Source: Clusia tigrina
Taxonomy: Eukaryota > Arthropoda > Insecta > Diptera > Clusiidae
DNA length: 64,000 nucleotides
Assembly: GCA_920105625.2 (NCBI GenBank)
Contig: OV050031.1
Span: 77,013,995-77,077,994 of the forward strand
Direction of reading: 5' to 3'
Position numbers and translations under genes: made by a program. The notes below the pieces were generated by a model, which worked only from the letters and a program-made list of their open reading frames with translations, did no database searches and had not been told where the DNA came from. This document shows, one piece after another, positions 1 through 10,911 of this stretch (positions are counted from its first letter, which is position 1; every line of letters begins with the position of its first letter).

Positions 1-2224
1 TGCGACGCCGACTGAGGCGCCAACTGAATTAGATAGGGGTAGATATAGCCATAGAGACGGCAGCACACCCCCAATCGACAGCGGCAGCGACTGAGACGCC
101 TACAGAGATGCTGACAGAGGCTGCGACTCCAACTGAGACGCCGACTGAGGTAGATGGGGGTAGATATAGGCATAGAGAAGGCAGCAGACCCCCCAATCGA
201 CAGCGGCAGCGACGGAGATGCCTACAGAGATGCTGACAGATGCTGCGACGCCGACTGAGACGCCGACTGAGGAAGATGGGGGTAGATATAGGCTTAGAGA
301 AGGCAGCAGACCCCCCTATCGACAGCGGCAGCGACTGAGACGCCTACAGAGACGCTGACAGAGGCTGCGACGCCGACTGAGACGCCAACTGAGGCAGATG
401 GGGATGGATATAGGCATAGAGAAGGCAGCAGCCCCCCCCAATCGACAGCGACTGAGACGCCTACAGCGACGACGACTGAGACGCCGACTGAGGCAGATAG
501 GCGTAGATACAGGCATAGAGAAGGCAGCAGACCCACCAATCGACAGCCTCAGCGACTGAGACGCTTACAGAGACGCTCACACAGGCTGCGAAGCCGACTG
601 AGGCGCCAACTGAATTAGATAGGGGTAGATATAGGCATAGAGACGGCAGAACACCTCCAATCGACAGCGGCAGCGACTGAGACGCCTACAGAGATGCTGA
701 CAGAGGCTGCGACGCCGACTGAGACGCCGACTGACGCAGATAGGGGTAGATATAGGCATAGAGAGAGCAGCAGACCTCCCAATCGACAGCGGCAGCGACT
801 GAGACGCCTACAGAGACGCTGACAGAGGCTGCGACACCGACTGAGACGCCGACTAAGACGGATAGGGGTCGATATAGGCATAGAGAAGGCAGCAGACCCC
901 CCCAATCAACAGCGACTGATACGCCTACAGCGACGCCGATTGAGACGCCGACTGAGGCAGATAGGCGTAGATACAGGCATAGAGAAGGCAGCAGACCCCC
1001 TCAATCGACAGCGGCATCGACTGAGACGCGTACAGAGACGCTGACAGTGGCTGCGACACCGACTGAGACGCCGACTGAGGCAGATAGGGGTAGATATAGG
1101 CTTAGAGAAGGCAGCAGACCCCCCCCCAATCGATAGCGGCATCGGCTGAGACGCCTACAGAGATGCTGACAGAGGCTGCGACGCCGACTGAGACGCCGAC
1201 TGAGGCAGATAGGGGTGGATATAGGCATAGAGAGGGCAGCAGACCCCCGAATTGACAGCGACTGAGACGCCTATAGAGACGCTGACAGAGGCTGCGACGC
1301 CAACTGAGGCATATAGGGGTAGATATAGGCATGGAGCAGGCAGCAGACCCCCAATCGACAGCGGCAACGACTGAAATGCCTACAGAGACGCTGACAGAGG
1401 CTGAGACGCCGACCGAGACGCCAACTGAGGCAGATAGGGGAAGATATAGGCATACAGAAGGCAGCAGACCCCCCAATCGACAGCGGCAAAGACTGAAACG
1501 CCTAGAGAGACGCTAACAGAGGCTGCGATGCCGACTGAGAAACCGACTGAGGCAGATAGGGGTAGATATAGGCATAGAGAAAGCAGCAGACCCCCCAATC
1601 GACAGCGACTGAGACGCCGCCTGAGGCAGATAGGCATAGATACAGGCATAGAGGAGGCAGCTGACCCCCCAATCGACAGCGGCAGCGACTGAGACGCCTA
1701 CAGAGACGCTGACAGAGGCTGCGACACCGACTGAGACGCCGAATGAGGCAGATAGGGGTAGATATAGGCTTAGAGAAGGCAGCAGACCCGCCAATCAACA
1801 GCGACTGAGACGCCTACAGCGACGCCGATTGAGACGCCGACTGAGGCAGATAGGCGTAGATACAGGCATAGAGAAGGCAGCAGACCCCCGAATCGACAGC
1901 GGCAGCGACTGAGACGCTCACAGAGACGCCGACTGATACAGATAGGCGTAGATGCAGGCATAGAGAAGGCAGCAGACCCCCCAATTGATAGCGCCATCGA
2001 CTGAGACGCGTACAGAGGCGCTGGCAGAGGCTGCGACGCCGACTGAGGAAGATAGGGGTAGATATGTGCTTAGAGAAGGCAGCAGAACCCCCCCAATCGA
2101 CAGCGGCATCGGCTGAGATGCCTACAGAGATGCTGACAGAGGCTGCGACGCCGACTGAGACGCCGACTGAGGCAGATAGGGGTGGATATAGGCATAGAGA
2201 GGGCAGCAGACCCCCGAATTGACA

Positions 2225-2328
2225 GCGACTGAGACACCTACAGCGACGCCGACTGAGACGCCGACTGAGGCAGATAGGCGTAGATACAGGCATAGAGAAG
2301 GCAGCAGACCCCCGAATCGACAGCGGCA
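2225..2328 (+). repeat. Representative short (S) monomer, ~98-104 bp
   Basis: S-type units differ from L units in three linked ways. They lack the 18 bases between CCTACAG and CGACGCC (the GACGCTGACAGAGG part). They usually lack GGCAGC at the 5' joint. They carry GGCGTAGATACAGGC instead of GGGGTAGATATAGGC. S units are interspersed singly among runs of L units across the whole window, for example near 900-1,000, 6,975-7,060, 12,285-12,360, 22,740-22,830, 40,451-40,548 and 63,530-63,610. The linked differences mark S as a separate subfamily rather than random deletions of L. Confidence 0.88.
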
Positions 2329-2442
2329 TCGGCTGAGACGCCTACAGAGATGCTGACAGAGGCTGCGATGCCGACTGAGACGCCGACTGAGGCAGATAGG
2401 GGTAGATATAGGCTTAGAGAAGGCAGCAGACCCCCCAATCGA

Positions 2443-3094
2443 CAGCGGCATTGACTGAGACGCGTACAGAGACAGAGGCTGCGATGCCGACTGAGGCGCC
2501 GACTGAGGCAGATAGGGGTAGATATAGGCTTAAAGAAGGCAGCAGACCCCCCAATCGACAGCGGCATCAACTGAGATGCCTACAGAGATGCTGAGAGAGG
2601 CTGCGACGCCGACTGAGACGCTGACTGAGGCAGATTGGGGTAGATATAGGCATAGAGAGAGCAGCAGAGCCCCCAATCGACAGCGGCAGCGACTGAGACG
2701 CCTACAGAGACGCTGACAGAGGTTGCGACGCCGACTGAGGCAGATAGGGGTGTATATAGGCATAGAGAAGGCAGCAGACATCCCAATCTACAGCGGCAGC
2801 TACTGAGACGCCTACAGAGACGCTGACAGAAGCTGCGACGCTGACTGAGACGCCGACTTAGACAGATAGGGGTAGATATAGGCATAGAGAAGGCAGCAGA
2901 ACCCCCCCCCCCCCCCAATCGACAGCGATTGAGACGCCTACAGCGACGCCGACTGAGACGCCGACTGAGGCAGATAGGCGTAGATACAGGCATAGAGAAG
3001 GCAGCAGACCCCCCAATCGACAGCGGCATCGATTGAAACGCGTACAGAGACGCTGACAGAGGCAGATAGGGGTAGATATAGGCATAGAGAGGGC
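2443..3094. repeat. Dispersed ~650-bp block shared between families A and B
   Basis: Starting at GGCATTGACTGAGACGCG, this block recurs nearly unchanged at about 13,521-14,167 (offset 11,078) and about 16,370-17,016 (offset 13,927), and largely again from about 19,741. It has private markers: CGTACAGAGACAGAGGCTG (a 110-bp-class deletion), GGCTTAAAGAAGGCAG, GATGCTGAGAGAGGC, CAGAGCCCCCAATC and CCCAATCTACAGCGG. Similarity to the 13.5-kb copy stops at about 3,094, where this copy continues CCCCCAATCGACAGCGG and the other continues ACCCCCGAGTTGACAGCG. Confidence 0.85.
2902..2916 (+). repeat. C15 homopolymer
   Basis: Fifteen C between GCAGCAGAA and AATCGACAGCG, where the usual monomer has C6. Confidence 0.9.
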
Positions 3095-5160
3095 AGCAGC
3101 CCCCAATCGACAGCGGCAGCGACTGAGACGCCTACAGAGACGCTGACAGAGGCTGCGAAGCCGACTGAGGCAGATAGGGGTGTATATAGCCATATAGAAG
3201 GCAGCAGACCCCAATCGACAGCGGCAACGACTGAGACGCCTGCAGAGACGCTGACAGAGGCTGCGACGCTGACTGAGACGCCGACTGAGGCGGATAGGGG
3301 TAGATATAAGCATAGAGAAGGCAGCAGACCCCCCAATCGACAGTGGCAGCTACTGAGACGGCTACAGAGAAGCTGACAGAGGCTGCGACGCCGACTGAGG
3401 CAGATAGGGGTAGATAGAGGCATAGAGAAAGCAGCAGCCCCCCCAATAGACAGCGGCAGCGACTGAGACGCCTACGGAGACGCTGACAGAGGCTGCGAGC
3501 CGACCGAGACGCCGACTGAGGCAGATAGGGGTAGATATAGGCATAGAGAAGGCAGCAGCCCCCCAATCGACAGCGACAGAGACGCCTACAGCGACGCCTA
3601 CTGAGACGCCGACTGAGGCAGATAGGCATAGATGCAAGCATAGAGTAGGCAGCAGACCCCCAATCGGCAGCGGCAGCGACTGAGACGCCTACAGAGACGC
3701 TCACAGAGGCTGCGACGCCGACTGAGGCACCAACTGAATTAGATAGGGGTAGATATAGGCATGGAGACGACAGCACACCCCCAATCGACAGCGACAGAGA
3801 CGCCTACAGCGACGCCTACTGAGACGCCAAATGAGGCAGATAGGCATAGATGCAAGCATAGAGAATGCAGCAGACCCCCCAATCGATAGCGCCATCGACT
3901 GAGACGCGTACAGAGGCGCTGACAGAGGCTGCGACGCCGACTGAGGAATATAAGGGTAGATATAGGCTTAGAGAAGGCAGCAGACCCCCCTATCGACAGC
4001 GGCATCGACTGACACGCCTACAGATATGCTGACAGAGGCTGCGACGCCGACTGAGACGCCGACTGAGGCAGATAGATATAGGCATAGAGAGGGCAGCAGA
4101 CATCCCAATCGACAGCGGCAGCGACTGAGACGCCTACAGAGACGCTGACAGAGGCTGCGACGCCGCCTGAGACGCCGAGTAAGGCGGATAGGGGTAGATA
4201 TAGGCATAGAGAAGGCAGCAGACCCCCCCAATCAACAGCGACTGACACGCCTACAGCGACGCAGACTGAGACGCCGACTGAGGCAGATAGGCGTACATAC
4301 AGGCATAGAGAAGGCAGCAGACCCCCCAATCGATAGCGCCATCGACTGAGACGCGTACAGAGGCGCTGACAGAGGCTGCGACGCCGACTGAGGAAGATAG
4401 GGGTCGATATGTGCTTAGAGAAGGCAGCAGAAACCCCCCAATCGACAGCGGCATCGGCTGAGACGCCTACAGAGATGCTGACAGAGGCTGCGACGCCGAC
4501 TGAGACGCCGACTGAGGCAGATAGGGGTGGATATAGGCATAGAGAGGGCAGCAGACCCCCGAATTGACAGCGACTGAGACGCCTACAGCGACGCCGACTC
4601 AGACGCCGACTGAGGCAGATAGGCGTAGATACAGGCATAGAGAAGGCAGCAGACCCCCTAATCGACAGCGGCAGCGACTGAGACGCCTACAGAGACGCTG
4701 ACAGAGGCTGCGACACCGACTGAGACGCCGAATGAGGCAGATAGGGGTAGATATAGGCTTAGAGAAGGCAGCAGGCACCCCCCCCCCCACTCGACAGCGG
4801 CATCGGCTGAGACGCCTACAGAGACGCTGACAGAGGCTGCCACGCCGACTGAGGCAGATAGGGGTATATATAGGCATAGAGAAGGCAGTAGACCCCCCAA
4901 TCGACAGCTACTGAGACGCTTACAGCGACGCCGACAGATACAGATAGGCGTAGATGCAGGCATAGAGAAGGCAGCAGACCCACCAATCGACAGCGGCATC
5001 GCCTGAGACGCGTACAGAGACGCTGACAGAGGCTGGGACGCCGACTGAGGCAGATAGGGGTAGATAAAGGCATAGAGAAGGCAGCAGATCCCCCCAATCG
5101 ACAGCGGCATCGACTGAGACGCCCACAGAAATGCTGACAGAGGCTGCGACACAGAATGAG

Positions 5161-5244
5161 ACGTCGACTGAGACCCCGACTGAGACGCCGACTGAGACAC
5201 CGACTGAGACGCCGACTGAGACGCCTACTGAGACGCCGACTGAG
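5161..5244 (+). repeat. 12-bp minisatellite tract, 7 copies
   Basis: Seven consecutive copies of the word ACGCCGACTGAG (variants ACGTC, ACCCC, ACACC, ACGCCT) occur where a normal monomer has two. The tract follows GAGGCTGCGACACAGAATGAG and ends at GCAGATAGGGG. On the + strand it reads as TPTE repeats and on the - strand as SVGV repeats, but neither frame continues past the monomer. Confidence 0.95.
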
Positions 5245-6118
5245 GCAGATAGGGGTAGATATAGGCATAGAGAGGGCAGCAGACCCCCCAATCGACAGCG
5301 GCAGCGACTGAGACGCCTACAGAGACGCTCACAGAGGCTGCGACGCCGACTGAGGCGCCAACTGAATTAGATAGGGGTAGATATAGGCATAGAGACGGCA
5401 GCACACCCCCAATCGACAGCGGCAGCGACTGAGACGCTTACAAAGATGCTGACAGAGGCTGCGACTCCAACTGAGACGCCGACTGAGGTAGATTGGGGTA
5501 GATATAGGCATAGAGAAGGCAGCAGACCCCCCAATCGACAGCGGCAGCGACGGAGACGCCTACAGAGATGCTGACAGAGGCTGCGACGCCGACTGAGACG
5601 CCGACTGAGGTAGATTGGGGTAGATATAGGCATAGAGCAGGCAGCAGACCCACCCAATCGCCAACGGCAGCGACTGAGACGCCTACAGAGACGCTGACAG
5701 AGGCTGCGACGCCGACTGAGACGCCGACTGAGGCAGATAGGCGTAGATACCGGCATAGAGAAGGCAGCAGACCCCCGAATCGACAGCGGCAGCAACTGAG
5801 ACGCCGACTGAGGCAGATAGGGGTAGATATAGGCATAGAGAAGGCAGCAGACCCCCCCAATCGACAGCTACTGAGACGCTTAAAGCGACGCCGACTGATA
5901 CAGATAGGCGTAGATGCAGGCATAGAGAAGGCAGCAGACCCACCAATCGACAGCGGCATCGCCTGAGACGCGTACAGAGACGCTGACAGAGGCTGGGACG
6001 CCGACTGGCAGATAGGGGTAGATAAAGGCATAGAGAAGGCAGCAGACCCCCCCAATCGACAGCGGCATCGACTGAGACGCCCACAAAAATGCTGACAGAG
6101 GCTGCGACACAGAATGAG

Positions 6119-6214
6119 ACGTCAACTGAGACCCCGACTGAGACGCCGACTGAGACGCCGACTGAGACGCCGACTGAGACGCCGACTGAGACGCCTACTG
6201 AGACGCCGACTGAG
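6119..6214 (+). repeat. 12-bp minisatellite tract, 8 copies
   Basis: Eight copies of the 12-mer, starting ACGTCAACTGAG. It has the same flanks and variant order as the tract at 5,161 with one additional plain copy, so the two are related by duplication followed by single-unit gain or loss. Confidence 0.95.
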
Positions 6215-7122
6215 GCAGATAGGGGTAGATATAGGCATAGAGAGGGCAGCAGACCCCCCAAACGACAGCGGCAGCGGCTGAGACGCCTACAGAGACGCTC
6301 ACAGAGGCTGCGACGCCGACTGAGGCGCCAACTGAATTAGATAGGGGTAGATATAGGCATAGAGACAGCAGCACACCCCCAAACGTCAACGGCAGCGACT
6401 GAGACGCCTACAGAGACGCTGACAGAGGCTGCGACTCCAACTGAGACGCCGACTGAGGTAGATTGGGGTAGATATAGGCATAGAGAAGGCAGCAGACCCC
6501 CCAATCGACAGCGGCAGCGACGGAGACGCCTACAGAGATGCTGACAGAGGCTGCGACGCCGACTGAGACGCCGACTGATTCAGATAGGGGTAGATATAGG
6601 CATAGAGCAGGCAGCAGACCCACCCAATCGTCAACGGCAGCGACTGAGACGCCTACAGAGACACTGACAGAGGCTGCGACGCCGACTGAGACGCCAACTG
6701 AGGCAGATGGGGATGGATGTAGGCATAGAGAAGGCAGCAGACCCCCCCCAATCGACAGCGACTGAGACGCCTACAGCGACGACGACTGAGACGCCGACTG
6801 AGGCAGATAGGCGTAGATACAGGCATAGAGAAGGCAGCAGACCCACCAATCGACAGCGGCAGCGACTGAGACGCCTACATTGACGCTAACAGAGGCTGCG
6901 ACGCTGACTGAGACGCCGACTAAGGCGGATAGGGGTCGATATAGGCATAGAGAAGGCAGCAGACCCCCCCAATCAACAGCGACTGAGACGCCTACAGCGA
7001 CGCCGATTGAGACGCCGACTGAGGCAGATAGGCGTAGATACAGGCATAGAGAAGGCAGCAGACCCCCTCAATCGACAGCGGCATCGACTGAGACGCGTAC
7101 AGAGACGCTGACAGAGGCTGCG

Positions 7123-7218
7123 ACACCGACTGAGACGCTGACTGAGACCCCGACTGAGACGCCGACTGAGACTCCGACTGAGACGCCGACTGAGACGCCT
7201 ACTGAGACGCCGACTGAG
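7123..7218 (+). repeat. 12-bp minisatellite tract, 8 copies
   Basis: Eight copies running ACACC, ACGCT, ACCCC, ACGCC, ACTCC, ACGCC, ACGCCT, ACGCC. The tail order (ACGCCT second to last) matches the tracts at 5,161 and 6,119. The head differs because it follows a CGACACCGACTGAG monomer. Confidence 0.95.
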
Positions 7219-8809
7219 GCAGATAGGGGTAGATATAGGCATAGAGAGGGCAGCAGACCCCCCAATCGACAGCGGCAGCGACTGAGACGCCTACAGAGAC
7301 GCTCACAGAGGCTGCGAAGCCGACTGAGGCTCCAACTGAATTAGATAGGGGTAGATATAGGCATAGAGACGGGAGAACACCCCCAATCGACAGCGGCAGC
7401 GACTGAGACGCCTACAGAGATGCTGACAGAGGCTGCGACGCCGACTGAGACGCCGACTGACGCAGATAGGGGTAGATATAGGCATAGAGAGGGCAGCAGA
7501 ACTCCCAATCGACAGCGGCAGCGACTGAGACGCCTACATTGACGCTGACTGAGACGCGTACAGAGGCGCTGACAGAGGCTGCGACGCCGACTGAGGAATA
7601 TAAGGGTAGATATAGGCTTAGAGAAGGCAGCAGACCCCCCTATCGACAGCGGCATCGACTGACACGCCTACAGATATGCTGACAGAGGCTGCGACGCCGA
7701 CTGAGACGCCGACTGAGGCAGATAGATATAGGCATAGAGAGGGCAGCAGACATCCCAATCGACAGCGGCAGCGACTGAGACGCCTACAGAGACGCTGACA
7801 GAGGCTGCGACGCCGCCTGAGACGCCGAGTAAGGCGGATAGGGGTAGATATAGGCATAGAGAAGGCAGCAGACCCCCCCAATCAACAGCGACTGACACGC
7901 CTACAGCGACGCAGACTGAGACGCCGACTGAGGCAGATAGGCGTACATACAGGCATAGAGAAGGCAGCAGACCCCCCAATCGATAGCGCCATCGACTGAG
8001 ACGCGTACAGAGGCGCTGACAGAGGCTGCGACGCCGACTGAGGAAGATAGGGGTCGATATGTGCTTAGAGAAGGCAGCAGAAACCCCCCAATCGACAGCG
8101 GCATCGGCTGAGACGCCTACAGAGATGCTGACAGAGGCTGCGACGCCGACTGAGACGCCGACTGAGGCAGATAGGGGTGGATATAGGCATAGAGAGGGCA
8201 GCAGACCCCCGAATTGACAGCGACTGAGACGCCTACAGCGACGCCGACTCAGACGCCGACTGAGGCAGATAGGCGTAGATACAGGCATAGAGAAGGCAGC
8301 AGACCCCCGAATCGACAGCGGCAGCGACTGAGACGCCTACAGAGACGCTGACAGAGGCTGCGACACCGACTGAGACGCCGAATGAGGCAGATAGGGGTAG
8401 ATATAGGCTTAGAGAAGGCAGCAGGCACCCCCCCCCCACTCGACAGCGGCATCGGCTGAGACGCCTACAGAGACGCTGACAGAGGCTGCCACGCCGACTG
8501 AGGCAGATAGGGGTATATATAGGCATAGAGAAGGCAGTAGACCCCCCAATCGACAGCTACTGAGACGCTTACAGCGACGCCGACAGATACAGATAGGCGT
8601 AGATGCAGGCATAGAGAAGGCAGCAGACCCACCAATCGACAGCGGCATCGCCTGAGACGCGTACAGAGACGCTGACAGAGGCTGGGACGCCGACTGAGGC
8701 AGATAGGGGTAGATAAAGGCATAGAGAAGGCAGCAGATCCCCCCAATCGACAGCGGCATCGACTGAGACGCCCACAGAAATGCTGACAGAGGCTGCGACA
8801 CAGAATGAG

Positions 8810-8893
8810 ACGTCGACTGAGACCCCGACTGAGACGCCGACTGAGACACCGACTGAGACGCCGACTGAGACGCCTACTGAGACGCCGACTGAG
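8810..8893 (+). repeat. 12-bp minisatellite tract, 7 copies (copy of 5,161)
   Basis: Identical in copy number and variant order to 5,161-5,244 at offset 3,649. It was carried by the 3.65-kb segmental duplication. Confidence 0.95.
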
Positions 8894-9811
8894 GCAGATA
8901 GGGGTAGATATAGGCATAGAGAAGGCAGCAGACCCCCCAATCGACAGCGGCAGCGACTGAGACGCCTACAGAGTCGCCCACAGAGGCTGCGACGCCGACT
9001 GAGGCGCCAACTGAATTAGATAGGGGTAGATATAGGCATAGAGACGGCAGCACACCCCCAATCGACAGCGGCAGCGACTGAGACGCTTACAAAGATGCTG
9101 ACAGAGGCTGCGACTCCAACTGAGACGCCGACTGAGGTAGATTGGGGTAGATATAGGCATAGAGAAGGCAGCAGACCCCCCAATCGACAGCGGCAGCGAC
9201 GGAGACGCCTACAGAGATGCTGACAGAGGCTGCGACGCCGACTGAGACGCCGACTGAGGTAGATTGGGGTAGATATAGGCATAGAGCAGGCAGCAGACCC
9301 ACCCAATCGCCAACGGCAGCGACTGAGACGCCTACAGAGACGCTGACAGAGGCTGCGACGCCGACTGAGACGCCGACTGAGGCAGATAGGCGTAGATACC
9401 GGCATAGAGAAGGCAGCAGACCCCCGAATCGACAGCGGCAGCAACTGAGACGCCTATAGAGACGCTGACAGAGGCTGCGATGCCGACTGAGACGCCGACT
9501 GAGGCAGATAGGGGTAGATATAGGCATAGAGAAGGCAGCAGACCCCCCCAATCGACAGCTACTGAGACGCTTAAAGCGACGCCGACTGATACAGATAGGC
9601 GTAGATGCAGGCATAGAGAAGGCAGCAGACCCACCAATCGACAGCGGCATCGCCTGAGACGCGTACAGAGACGCTGACAGAGGCTGGGACGCCGACTGAG
9701 GCAGATAGGGGTAGATAAAGGCATAGAGAAGGCAGCAGACCCCCCCAATCGACAGCGGCATCGACTGAGACGCCCACAAAAATGCTGACAGAGGCTGCGA
9801 CACAGAATGAG

Positions 9812-9907
9812 ACGTCAACTGAGACCCCGACTGAGACGCCGACTGAGACGCCGACTGAGACGCCGACTGAGACGCCGACTGAGACGCCTACTGAGACGCC
9901 GACTGAG
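9812..9907 (+). repeat. 12-bp minisatellite tract, 8 copies (copy of 6,119)
   Basis: Copy of 6,119-6,214 at offset 3,693, with the same eight-unit variant order. Confidence 0.95.
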
Positions 9908-10815
9908 GCAGATAGGGGTAGATATAGGCATAGAGAGGGCAGCAGACCCCCCAAACGACAGCGGCAGCGGCTGAGACGCCTACAGAGACGCTCACAGAGG
10001 CTGCGACGCCGACTGAGGCGCCAACTGAATTAGATAGGGGTAGATATAGGCATAGAGACAGCAGCACACCCCCAATCGTCAACGGCAGCGACTGAGACGC
10101 CTACAGAGACGCTGACAGAGGCTGCGACTCCAACTGAGACGCCGACTGAGGTAGATTGGGGTAGATATAGGCATAGAGAAGGCAGCAGACCCCCCAATCG
10201 ACAGCGGCAGCGACGGAGACGCCTACAGAGATGCTGACAGAGGCTGCGACGCCGACTGAGACGCCGACTGATTCAGATAGGGGTAGATATAGGCATAGAG
10301 CAGGCAGCAGACCCACCCAATCGTCAACGGCAGCGACTGAGACGCCTACAGAGACACTGACAGAGGCTGCGACGCCGACTGAGACGCCAACTGAGGCAGA
10401 TGGGGATGGATGTAGGCATAGAGAAGGCAGCAGACCCCCCCCAATCGACAGCGACTGAGACGCCTACAGCGACGACGACTGAGACGCCGACTGAGGCAGA
10501 TAGGCGTAGATACAGGCATAGAGAAGGCAGCAGACCCACCAATCGACAGCGGCAGCGACTGAGACGCCTACATTGACGCTAACAGAGGCTGCGACGCTGA
10601 CTGAGACGCCGACTAAGGCGGATAGGGGTCGATATAGGCATAGAGAAGGCAGCAGACCCCCCCAATCAACAGCGACTGAGACGCCTACAGCGACGCCGAT
10701 TGAGACGCCGACTGAGGCAGATAGGCGTAGATACAGGCATAGAGAAGGCAGCAGACCCCCTCAATCGACAGCGGCATCGACTGAGACGCGTACAGAGACG
10801 CTGACAGAGGCTGCG

Positions 10816-10911
10816 ACACCGACTGAGACGCTGACTGAGACCCCGACTGAGACGCCGACTGAGACACCGACTGAGACGCCGACTGAGACGCCTACTGAGA
10901 CGCCGACTGAG
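10816..10911 (+). repeat. 12-bp minisatellite tract, 8 copies (copy of 7,123)
   Basis: Copy of 7,123-7,218 at offset 3,693, with one visible substitution (ACACC at 10,864 in place of ACTCC at 7,171). Confidence 0.95.

Larger units (their letters stand above)
1..3896. repeat. Family A satellite, upstream part
   Basis: Mixed L, S and 110-bp monomers. Markers are GCGACTCCAACTGAGACG (about 123 onward), GCCAACTGAATTAGATAG (about 22, 611 and 3,729) and GACGGCAGCACACCC. The first ~760 bases follow the same marker order as about 6,310-7,480, so the window opens inside another copy of the family A higher-order unit. Around 1,234-1,500 it carries monomers (GAATTGACAGCG, then GGCATGGAGCAGGCAG) that reappear in family B near 11,646 and 15,196. 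No gene is present. Confidence 0.85.
3897..7546. repeat. Segmental duplication A, copy 1 (~3,650 bp)
   Basis: This block is repeated immediately downstream with an offset of 3,650, then 3,649. It starts in ATCGACTGAGACGCGTACAG; the same bases follow an unrelated monomer half at 7,547, with GACT shared at the joint. Relative to copy 2 it lacks about 42 bases near 5,803 and 2 bases near 6,007 (GACTGGCAG versus GACTGAGGCAG), which moves the offset to 3,693. It contains three expanded 12-bp tracts, at 5,161, 6,119 and 7,123. Otherwise the two copies differ by only scattered substitutions. Confidence 0.92.

Noticed and set aside
6880..7344. + strand frame rich in TPTE repeats, resembling a mucin-like or cell-wall protein
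   Set aside because: The TPTE run is just the 12-bp minisatellite. Upstream and downstream the frame leaves the phase at the next monomer, and the identical frame in the duplicated copy (10,573) has no better gene context.
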